Below, one piece after another: positions 31,442 to 36,744 of a stretch of DNA of 36,744 bases. Origin of the DNA: a virus. The translations under genes and the position numbers were made by a program. The DNA lies in the IMG/VR virus record IMGVR_UViG_3300025769_000346, positions 1 to 36,744 of that record; one strand, written 5' to 3'. Position 1 is the first letter of the stretch; each line of letters starts with the position of its first letter. Below the pieces are notes generated by a model that had not been told where the DNA came from, did not search any database, and saw nothing but the letters and a program-made list of their open reading frames with translations.

Positions 31442-31928
31442 CTTTAATAAACCAAGCAGCTTTAAATGCTTCACCACAAAGCTCAGCCATGTAGTTTTGA
31501 ACATCAATTGCTTTAACTTTAGCAGCTTGCTGTTCCAACTTTTTGGTCATCATGCCAAGGTCTTCTAAGTTTTTATAGTAAACGCCCAACATATCGTTGG
31601 GCTTATAACTTTTTACATGGTTAAATTTAGGAGAAGCATCCATCAAACCTTCATGGCATATAGGCATAAGGTAATCCATGGAGCGAATAAATTCTCCTAG
31701 CTTATCAAATTGTTCTGTATGTGCTTCGTATTGGTCTTTAAGGAACGCATGCACACCCAAGAAGTTACCAGCTTCATAATTAAAATGCATCAGATGAGAT
31801 TGAACCTGAAGCTGGTGAACATAAGCAGAGAGTTTAATCAGATCTCTAATAAAATTATTAATATTAGTTTCTTTCTTCTTAGGTTCAGGTGTTTGTTCTT
31901 CCGGTGATTCTGTATAAGGTGTGTACAT
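31422..31928 (-). CDS. dps: Dps-like ferritin-family protein, 168 aa
   Basis: Dps proteins store iron at peroxide-consuming ferroxidase sites and bind DNA. The full Dps ferroxidase spacing is present: His48 (LMHFNYEAGNF), His60 (LGVHAFLKDQ), Asp75 and Glu79 (TEQFDKLGEFIRSM), i.e. steps of 12, 15 and 4 residues, as in Escherichia coli (H51, H63, D78, E82) and Listeria Dps. The auxiliary acidic residue at His+4 is Lys here. Overall it is a four-helix layout with a last helix CGEAFKAAWFIKAML; an acidic, Pro/Lys-rich N-terminus of about 22 residues precedes it. ATG 31928 shares a base with the stop of the 426-aa virion gene (TGATG). Confidence 0.8.
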   Translation of the reverse strand: MYTPYTESPEEQTPEPKKKETNINNFIRDLIKLSAYVHQLQVQSHLMHFNYEAGNFLGVHAFLKDQYEAHTEQFDKLGEFIRSMDYLMPICHEGLMDASPKFNHVKSYKPNDMLGVYYKNLEDLGMMTKKLEQQAAKVKAIDVQNYMAELCGEAFKAAWFIKAMLRSE

Positions 31929-33208
31929 CAAACTTCCTCCCAAGTAATTGTAGCTAGTATATCAGCACCAGCAGTATCTGATTCTGCTGCAAGAGTTAAT
32001 TCATACATTGTACCAGCTTCTGAATTTCTGCATAACTGATATTTAAAGACTTCACTTTGTGGAATATCAACTACAACATTTCCCTGGTTGGAACCAGCTG
32101 CATAGCCTTCTAATAAATTTTCACCTTCTGTGTATCCAGTTGCAGTGATGTTGTATTCAACAGAAGAATCATCACCAGCAGATACCCAAGTACCACCAAG
32201 AGAAGTACCAGCTCTTTCAATATGATAACGATAGTTTACGTTGTTGGTAATACCAGCAAGAGATAAATGATTAAGTACTACAACAGCATCTGGTCTAGCA
32301 GATTTAAGACGCAATGAGATAATAGAATGAAGATCACCCGTCGTTGGCAAATCTTTTGGTTGAGATGGATGTAAACCAATTGCTTTTGATTGACCTTGTA
32401 ATTGATATCCACCTTCTGAAATTACAGTAGAACAGATTTGTTTCATCTGTCCAGTTACAGTTGTAGTATCTAAGTTTTCAATCTCATAACGAATAGGCAA
32501 TGATGCCGTAGTCATGTAGGTTGATTCAATTTGATTTGCATTCTGAAAAGAATGACAATGAATTTTTTTACCATCAATAATAAAACCAACTCTAACAGTA
32601 CCAACACCTAGCCATTCCATATCAGACCAAAAGACCTGAGCCTTGGTGGGATCCAAAGTAATAGAAGAACGACCTGTTCCATCAAGAGGATCAATATTCC
32701 AATCTTCTTGATTAACAATTGTATTTCTTACATCACCTGTAACTGAATCGCGCTTAACAATTGATACGCCACTAATACCACTTTGTTCAAAATAAATACC
32801 ATTATCTACACTAAAGTATCCAACTCGCTGTCGTCTATTAGCAACACCAGAGTTAAAAACAAAAGTATTTAGGGAGAGCAAAGACTTACCAGGCTGGTAA
32901 GAAAATACTTTTTTTGTTTCACGAATAATTTTATCGCCTGATGCGGTCGTTACATTTAAATCTATCAAACCTCCACTGGAATTAAAAGCAGTAGTTGCAC
33001 TACCACCAGTGGTCGTTACCCATGACCCGTTGTCGTAATAACGATGTTTAGAATCAAATAAAGTAAAAACTGTAGATACTCTTTGACGACCAAAGGCATC
33101 TACAGCAGTTGTAAGAGGAGAAGTAGTAACTTCTAGTGGGCGACCACTAATTGTTTCAACTTTACGAACAGTATAAATACAACCACCGTGATCAAAAGCA
33201 TTAGCCAC
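31928..33208 (-). CDS. Conserved phage virion protein, 426 aa
   Basis: Recognisable block: VDAFGRQRVSTVFTLFDSKH, RETKKVFSYQPGKSLLSLNT, NRRQRVGYFSVDNGIYFEQ, KAQVFWSDMEWLGVGTVRVG and STYMTTASLPIRYEIEN. This pattern recurs in structural proteins of many aquatic phages and is usually annotated as virion or tail-associated. Beta-rich throughout; the last 100 residues (GTSLGGTWVSAGDDSSVEYN and onward) form a separate Ig- or jelly-roll-like end. Start is GTG at 33208. It is directly followed by the Dps-like gene. Confidence 0.8.
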   Translation of the reverse strand: MANAFDHGGCIYTVRKVETISGRPLEVTTSPLTTAVDAFGRQRVSTVFTLFDSKHRYYDNGSWVTTTGGSATTAFNSSGGLIDLNVTTASGDKIIRETKKVFSYQPGKSLLSLNTFVFNSGVANRRQRVGYFSVDNGIYFEQSGISGVSIVKRDSVTGDVRNTIVNQEDWNIDPLDGTGRSSITLDPTKAQVFWSDMEWLGVGTVRVGFIIDGKKIHCHSFQNANQIESTYMTTASLPIRYEIENLDTTTVTGQMKQICSTVISEGGYQLQGQSKAIGLHPSQPKDLPTTGDLHSIISLRLKSARPDAVVVLNHLSLAGITNNVNYRYHIERAGTSLGGTWVSAGDDSSVEYNITATGYTEGENLLEGYAAGSNQGNVVVDIPQSEVFKYQLCRNSEAGTMYELTLAAESDTAGADILATITWEEV

Positions 33209-33229
33209 TTCTTTAATATATAACTTTAT

Positions 33230-33541
33230 TTATTCTATTCCCAGTTGTTTAGCAATAAAAGAATATTTTTCGTATTCAGATTTGGCGTAATCAAGGGAGG
33301 AACTACAGGAGGAACGGAGGCAATCAACAATGTCCTCAGGAGAAAGGGTACTGGTAAAACAATCAGAAAAATACTCAACAAGCTGTTGTTTAAGCGCTTG
33401 ATTAAGTTGTTCTTTTTCTTCATTAATTTTTTCTCTGATTGGATCATTTAATTCAACTACTTCATAAGGAAGGTTAGCTGAAGAATTGATGTCATGTTCT
33501 TCTGTGTACCAGTCAGAGTCTTGAGAATTTTTGAAAGTCAT
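33230..33541 (-). CDS. Hypothetical protein, 103 aa
   Basis: Acidic N-terminus (MTFKNSQDSDWYTEEHDINS) followed by a helical part (REKINEEKEQLNQALKQQLV), a Cys-containing segment (DIVDCLRSSCSSSLDYAKSE) and a C-terminal helix. Not recognised. It lies 21 bases upstream of the 426-aa virion gene. CACTCA stands directly before its ATG, a motif that recurs upstream of three more genes of this block. Confidence 0.55.
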   Translation of the reverse strand: MTFKNSQDSDWYTEEHDINSSANLPYEVVELNDPIREKINEEKEQLNQALKQQLVEYFSDCFTSTLSPEDIVDCLRSSCSSSLDYAKSEYEKYSFIAKQLGIE

Positions 33542-33566
33542 TGAGTGAAGTTGTCACAAGGTTACG

Positions 33567-33794
33567 CTAGCTCTCTTTTGCTTGCTTTTCTTGTCCTTCA
33601 ATAAATTTTTGTAATCCCTCAATCCTTTCAAAATACATATTGCGACAATAAAGACCTGCCTCTTCTAAACAAAAACGCTTCCAGAGTCCAGTGTATAAAC
33701 CATTACCTGGTTTGTAACAATGATAAACATATTCAAGGAAGTCAGCTTTCTGCTGTTCTTCTTTAACATTCCAGCCTGTCAAATCATTCGGCAT
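33567..33794 (-). CDS. Small conserved-type phage protein, 75 aa
   Basis: Starts MPNDLTGWNVKEEQQKADFL, then EYVYHCYKPGNGLYTGLWKR and a C-terminal helix (RIEGLQKFIEGQEKQ). It has three Cys. ATG 33794 overlaps the preceding gene by 11 bases; the longer frame to 33875 begins with hydrophobic residues translated from inside that gene. Function unknown. Confidence 0.6.
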   Translation of the reverse strand: MPNDLTGWNVKEEQQKADFLEYVYHCYKPGNGLYTGLWKRFCLEEAGLYCRNMYFERIEGLQKFIEGQEKQAKES

Positions 33795-33975
33795 CAGTTT
33801 GCTCAATATAGGTAATAGAAGTAAACACACCAACAACATTTTGACTAGCTTCAAAAAGCAAATCATCAAGCTCATCCTGGAGAGAATAAGCTATGTCGTC
33901 TGGAGTTTTACCAGTAAATGAATTATAGTCAAGCTCTAAATCGACTGCAAAGGAAACAGTTAACTTGTCCATCAA
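33784..33975 (-). CDS. Hypothetical acidic protein, 63 aa
   Basis: Peptide starting MMDKLTVSFAVDLELDYNSF, continuing GKTPDDIAYSLQDELDDLLF and ending VFTSITYIEQTDAE. Mixed beta and helix, strongly acidic. Either of the first two Met codons could start it. Overlaps the next gene by 11 bases. Not recognised. Confidence 0.55.
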   Translation of the reverse strand: MMDKLTVSFAVDLELDYNSFTGKTPDDIAYSLQDELDDLLFEASQNVVGVFTSITYIEQTDAE

Positions 33976-34006
33976 AGTTTTTAAGATGGTTTAATTATAA
34001 ACCAAA

Positions 34007-34345
34007 TTAAACAACACCAACACCAAATGTAACAGTTGCATTTATTCCGCCTGTTTCACTAATAAACTCGGGTTTAACGTATTTAAAAGCACCAGTTCCT
34101 GTTGATTGATGAGTGCCATTTACAGTAATGGTTTCACTTGTAATAGTTGCCCAGTTAATATTATCCATTGAACCTTGAAGCCGAACAAATACATTAGTAT
34201 CAATAGAAGCAACAGTCGTAACTAAAGAATAGGTAGAAGGTGCATAAACATGAACATCAATACTACTGCCAGCAGCTGGCGCTGTTAAAGTATCGTATGT
34301 TTGATAAAAACCACGCTTGTTGGGATTACCCTTAAGTAAAGTCAT
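34007..34345 (-). CDS. Beta-rich probable virion decoration protein, 112 aa
   Basis: Starts MTLLKGNPNKRGFYQTYDTL and is almost wholly beta-type: SSIDVHVYAPSTYSLVTTVA, VFVRLQGSMDNINWATITSE, TVTFGVGVV at the end. The SxxxxDxNVFVRLQGSxDxxNW layout is common in small phage structural or head-fibre proteins. No Cys and no membrane segment. The virion role is inferred from composition and from the 426-aa virion gene in the same strand block. Confidence 0.55.
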   Translation of the reverse strand: MTLLKGNPNKRGFYQTYDTLTAPAAGSSIDVHVYAPSTYSLVTTVASIDTNVFVRLQGSMDNINWATITSETITVNGTHQSTGTGAFKYVKPEFISETGGINATVTFGVGVV

Positions 34346-34374
34346 CTTTGTTTTTAATTTTTTATTATTCTAAT

Positions 34375-34629
34375 TTACAAAAGCTTTTCTAGTGAATGTG
34401 TTTGGTTTTGTGTATAGTACCCCAACCGTTCTTGAATAACATTGTAATAGTTAATCGCAGCGTCAACCATTTCTTCTGCCGTCATTTGACTAGCAAGGTT
34501 TTCATTGGCAAGCATTGCTGAAGTAAGAATAGTGACACCCCACTCTAATTTGTTACCAACTATTGCAGGTAACGGAGTCCCATCTCCACTAAACCTACTA
34601 AATAATTGAGTAAGCTTTTCGTCAGACAT
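34375..34629 (-). CDS. Hypothetical protein, 84 aa
   Basis: Helical peptide MSDEKLTQLFSRFSGDGTPL, then NKLEWGVTILTSAMLANENL and AAINYYNVIQERLGYY. A clear AGGAG ribosome site lies five bases before the ATG, better than for most genes in this block. Not recognised. Confidence 0.6.
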   Translation of the reverse strand: MSDEKLTQLFSRFSGDGTPLPAIVGNKLEWGVTILTSAMLANENLASQMTAEEMVDAAINYYNVIQERLGYYTQNQTHSLEKLL

Positions 34630-34663
34630 GAGACTCCTGATAGTTAAATATCAATACTTTATA

Positions 34664-34912
34664 TTAAATGTTTAAATCTTCGTTTGCTTGAACTAAATAA
34701 TACCAATAAGCATTGCGAGCATTGACATGATGTTTTTTGCCCCAGTATAAACGTAAGCGATGTTCTTCTAATTTTGCAAGTTTATCTTCTAAGTACGCAG
34801 TCATTTTGTCGTCAGTTGTTTCTTCTAATTCTTTTTCTGTTAATTCAATTTCAAGTTTATTAATTTCTAACTGAAGCTCAATGTCCTCTACAGTTTGAAC
34901 ATGGCAATGCAT
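34664..34912 (-). CDS. Coiled-coil-like hypothetical protein, 82 aa
   Basis: Starts MHCHVQTVEDIELQLEINKL and continues with heptad-like ELTEKELEETTDDKMTAYLE and LAKLEEHRLRLYWGKKHHVN, ending NAYWYYLVQANEDLNI. The long charged helix suggests a coiled coil. ATG 34912 is chosen; the 201-residue frame to 35269 overlaps the Gp157-like gene in another frame and looks non-coding there. It follows the Gp157-like gene by 34 bases. Confidence 0.55.
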   Translation of the reverse strand: MHCHVQTVEDIELQLEINKLEIELTEKELEETTDDKMTAYLEDKLAKLEEHRLRLYWGKKHHVNARNAYWYYLVQANEDLNI

Positions 34913-34946
34913 TTTAATTTGGGCATCCTTGAGGTTAACAGGAGGA

Positions 34947-35648
34947 TCAACCTTCTGGAAGAACGAGACATGTAGATTCGGATGCTTGAATATCCAGGTC
35001 CCGTGAGACAATTCGTTTTGTTCGGACTGAATATTGTTGTCTGACGTTAACCCCTTGGGGTAGGGGTTGACTTGATTGATAGGCAAATTCGATTGCATTG
35101 AGGTTTGGGATTGTAGTTGTTTTTGTTTTGACTGAACCTTCATCATCATTGATGATTGTTCCTTCCATTGAACGTAACACGGTTCGCTTTGAAATGGTAA
35201 CTTCTTCGATGGCGCAGAATTTAAGTTGGTCTTCAACTGACCAAAGGAGCGGATCCGATTCGATTTCAATTGTTAATTTAGGATTACGAACAATTGTGAA
35301 CTGATAATTCTTGCCCGTAATGTGATTGGTGTCTTTGGGCAAGAACGTTCGTAGATATATTAGCAGCTGTTTGCAGCGTTTAATCTGAGACTCAGCATGC
35401 TTTTGTGCAGCTACTAACATTTCCTTTTCTTTTTTGATTTGCTCTAGGTCACGCTCATGACTAGACATGACATAGTACAAGCGATCTACTTTTTCTGATC
35501 TTGTTTCAAGGCAAGCTTCCAGTTCAGCCTGGAGCATTGGCCGAGATTCATCAGTGAGCAAAGGAAGAGAGTGCTCCAAGGCAGCATGATGCTTGTATAA
35601 ATCAATGATGTTTAACTCATCTAAGTTAACAGAAGTAACTTGAGTCAT
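34947..35648 (-). CDS. Gp157-like phage protein, 233 aa
   Basis: The N-terminal 100 residues follow the siphovirus Gp157 pattern: a helical ELNIIDLYKHHAALEHSLPL, a central EKVDRLYYVMSSHERDLEQI and a coiled coil KKEKEMLVAAQKHAESQIKR with LLIYLRTF, then a beta-type NYQFTIVRNPKLTIEI. Members of that family are found in early or DNA-metabolism regions of phages and one is linked to resistance; biochemistry is unknown. The C-terminal half (SKRTVLRSMEG ... SQPLPQGVNVRQQYSVRTKR) is beta-rich and ends near a low-similarity tail. Upstream is the 12-bp repeat array. Confidence 0.65.
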   Translation of the reverse strand: MTQVTSVNLDELNIIDLYKHHAALEHSLPLLTDESRPMLQAELEACLETRSEKVDRLYYVMSSHERDLEQIKKEKEMLVAAQKHAESQIKRCKQLLIYLRTFLPKDTNHITGKNYQFTIVRNPKLTIEIESDPLLWSVEDQLKFCAIEEVTISKRTVLRSMEGTIINDDEGSVKTKTTTIPNLNAIEFAYQSSQPLPQGVNVRQQYSVRTKRIVSRDLDIQASESTCLVLPEG

Positions 35649-35651
35649 GGT

Positions 35652-35702
35652 TAGAGTGAAGGGTAGAGTGAAGGGTAGAGTGAAGGGTAGAGTGAAATAA
35701 AA
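35652..35702. repeat. 12-bp tandem repeat TAGAGTGAAGGG, 3.75 copies
   Basis: Copies start at 35652, 35664, 35676 and 35688, the last cut short and continued by ATAAAA. Read on the minus strand the unit is CCCTTCACTCTA. The array starts three bases upstream of the ATG of the Gp157-like gene, so it occupies its whole 5' leader. The terminal 15 bases TAGAGTGAAATAAAA (35688-35702) occur again at 36269-36283, ten bases upstream of another gene start. Confidence 0.85.
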
Positions 35703-35709
35703 GCATTCC

Positions 35710-35871
35710 TTATCTTTTTTTACTCTTCAGATTGTCTAGTGCTTGTAATGCCATGATAGATTCAACAAGATCTATGATGGTATCATTCTTGTCTAACTTT
35801 CGTGGGCGAGAAAATACTTCATCCCACCAATCAGCAATGACATCATAGAGTTGTTGTTTGTATTCAGTCAT
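35710..35871 (-). CDS. Small protein, 53 aa
   Basis: Peptide MTEYKQQLYDVIADWWDEVF, then SRPRKLDKNDTIIDLVESIM and a Lys-rich end (LDNLKSKKR). ATG 35871 overlaps the preceding gene's 3' end by eight bases, which suggests coupling. Helical and charged, no family recognised. Confidence 0.6.
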   Translation of the reverse strand: MTEYKQQLYDVIADWWDEVFSRPRKLDKNDTIIDLVESIMALQALDNLKSKKR

Positions 35872-36259
35872 TGTTGAAACATCCATCAACTACAGTATCT
35901 TCGACAGGCCTTAAGTTGATCCTCTCTTCTTCATCTTTTTTCCATTGTTTAAATTTATCAGGCAAGTCTTCATTCATAGTTAGATCATATTCTTTACAGG
36001 CTTTAACTTGCTCTCCTTTGTTAACCCAATCACTAAAAACCAAAGACAAAGCACCTAATCGAATATTACTGGGAGACATACCTATTCCTAACATAAATTT
36101 TTCAAACAATTTAAAATATTGTTGAATGTTAAGATCAGCAGCAGGTGCTTTTATGGTGAAATGCTCTTCTGGAAGAAAATAATCGTCGGGAATTTCAGGA
36201 CCATAAGTATGTTCGTAAGAAGAATCAAACTTGAATTCGACATTTGCTTTGTAAGACAT
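35864..36259 (-). CDS. Conserved-type cyanophage protein, 131 aa
   Basis: Starts MSYKANVEFKFDSSYEHTYG, continues with a DYFLPEEHFTIKAPAADLNI region and the ordered segment QQYFKLFEKFMLGIGMSPSN then IRLGALSLVFSDW. The C-terminus is acidic. The sequence looks like a conserved family, but I cannot name a function. A TAGAGTGAAATAAAA element lies ten bases upstream of the ATG, on the minus strand TTTTATTTCACTCTA. Confidence 0.6.
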   Translation of the reverse strand: MSYKANVEFKFDSSYEHTYGPEIPDDYFLPEEHFTIKAPAADLNIQQYFKLFEKFMLGIGMSPSNIRLGALSLVFSDWVNKGEQVKACKEYDLTMNEDLPDKFKQWKKDEEERINLRPVEDTVVDGCFNND

Positions 36260-36277
36260 TTGCTTTAGTAGAGTGAA

Positions 36278-36309
36278 ATAAAAAAAGTGTAGCCTACAGG
36301 CTACACTTT
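36278..36309 (-). terminator. Intrinsic terminator of a minus-strand transcript
   Basis: Perfect stem AAGTGTAGCC / GGCTACACTT with a four-base loop at 36285-36308, extendable by one A:T pair. Read on the minus strand the stem is followed by a run of seven T (36284-36278). It lies just after the stop of the 39-aa gene, and the TTTTATTTCACTCTA element of the next gene begins where the T run ends. Confidence 0.9.
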
Positions 36310-36319
36310 AAACAAACAA

Positions 36320-36439
36320 TCAAATCATTTGAAACTTTTGTTGAATAGCATTCATTGCATATGCAGCAATCGCTACAGCAGCCGTAATCAAAATGTCCTT
36401 AACAATAGGAAGAACAGTTGCAAGAATGGATTCAATCAT
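36320..36439 (-). CDS. Small membrane-type peptide, 39 aa
   Basis: Peptide MIESILATVLPIVKDILITA then AVAIAAYAMNAIQQKFQMI. Most of it is hydrophobic or amphipathic (residues 4-30), so it is likely membrane-inserted. It stops ten bases before a strong terminator, which supports it as a real last gene of a transcript. A holin or small virion-membrane role is possible, but no motif shows it. Confidence 0.55.
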   Translation of the reverse strand: MIESILATVLPIVKDILITAAVAIAAYAMNAIQQKFQMI

Positions 36440-36514
36440 AATTAGAAATGTTTGAGTGAGTAGGTGAGCAGTTTAGCGTCATGCTCAGGACGGCACCCTC
36501 GGGGATCAGAAGGG

Positions 36515-36744
36515 CTAGCTCTTCTTGGAGAACTGAGGCAATGATACACCAGAATATGGGACGTAGCCAGCATCAAGCATGTTAAAAAATAAATCCCACG
36601 CATCATCTTGAGTAAAGGAAGACTCAGGCTTGTAATGGCGCCAGTGAGAAGCAGGAGCCTGTGCTCCATAGGACGTGTGGAAAATCTGGAAGGTCCCCTT
36701 ATCAGATGGATTGGAAGGAGGAGCGTACCACCAAGCACAGCATT
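36515..36744 (-). CDS. C-terminal end of an unknown gene (5' partial)
   Basis: The frame is open to the right edge of the window. The last 75 residues read AWWYAPPSNPSDKGTFQIFH, then SHWRHYKPESSFTQDDAWDL and FFNMLDAGYVPYSGVSLPQF. This frame is rich in Trp, Tyr and Pro and looks protein-like, unlike the overlapping 36442-36738 frame. I do not recognise the family. The 75 bases after its stop, before the 39-aa gene, hold no other gene. Confidence 0.65.
   Translation of the reverse strand, partial: CCAWWYAPPSNPSDKGTFQIFHTSYGAQAPASHWRHYKPESSFTQDDAWDLFFNMLDAGYVPYSGVSLPQFSKKS

Noticed and set aside
34913-35269. Long form (201 aa) of the coiled-coil gene
   Set aside because: The extra 119 residues overlap the Gp157-like gene in another frame and are Gln/Ser/Lys-rich low complexity; ATG 34912 preferred.
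36442-36738. 98-aa minus-strand ORF with Leu- and Arg-rich translation
   Set aside because: The overlapping minus frame ending at 36515 is open to the window edge and reads like a real protein, so this ORF is its shadow.

Overview
The window looks like part of a double-stranded DNA phage genome, AT-rich and almost fully coding, with short gaps, many 1-62 nt gene overlaps and genes in alternating strand blocks. Virion, lysis, replication and nucleotide genes are present; host ribosomal or core metabolic genes and convincing tRNA genes are absent. Several genes point to a phycobilisome-bearing cyanobacterial host: an NblA-like phycobilisome-degradation protein (8297-8584), a SpeD-type AdoMet decarboxylase (25107-25478), and an integrase remnant resembling the cyanobacterial tyrosine-recombinase type. 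The virus type (myo-, sipho- or podovirus) cannot be decided, because terminase, portal, major capsid and sheath genes are not recognisable here.

Layout. 1-2058 (+): end of one virion protein gene, a 545-aa probable structural protein and a small partner. 2125-2779: a promoter, a degenerate integrase-like gene and a convergent excisionase-like gene. 2903-8914 (+): HNH protein, 1247-aa acidic probable virion protein, three small proteins, GH24 lysozyme, NblA-like protein and a small conserved protein. 8947-9554 (-): DUF3310 protein and an unknown. 9612-9944 (+): unknown. 9941-12394 (-): dCTP deaminase, Dam-like methyltransferase with an altered active site, two unknowns, and a helix-turn-helix protein. 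12442-21385 (+): small membrane protein, giant 1677-aa tail fibre, beta-propeller tail protein, tail assembly chaperone, unknown, and a GH73 + C39 endolysin. 21382-29232 (-): lysis-associated small protein, unknowns, zinc-finger/HNH protein, glycosyltransferase, a 26-bp iteron-like array, SpeD, primase-helicase, and a RecB/Cas4-like nuclease. 29275-31441 (+): 29-aa membrane peptide, SAM methyltransferase, small conserved proteins, second classical HNH. 31422-36744 (-): Dps-like ferritin, a 426-aa virion protein, small genes, a Gp157-like protein, and the end of one more gene at the window edge.

How it may work together (inference). Primase-helicase, RecB-like nuclease, dCTP deaminase and the adenine-methylase relative would serve DNA replication and nucleotide supply. 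NblA would dismantle the host light-harvesting antenna and free amino acids, SpeD would raise spermidine synthesis, and the Dps-like protein would handle iron and peroxide or bind DNA. Two unrelated peptidoglycan hydrolases serve lysis or entry. The most notable items are the Dps-like protein with a complete ferroxidase motif directly overlapping a virion gene, the NblA-like protein with an acidic tail, the integrase/excisionase remnant pair, and the two tandem-repeat arrays upstream of the glycosyltransferase and the Gp157-like gene.
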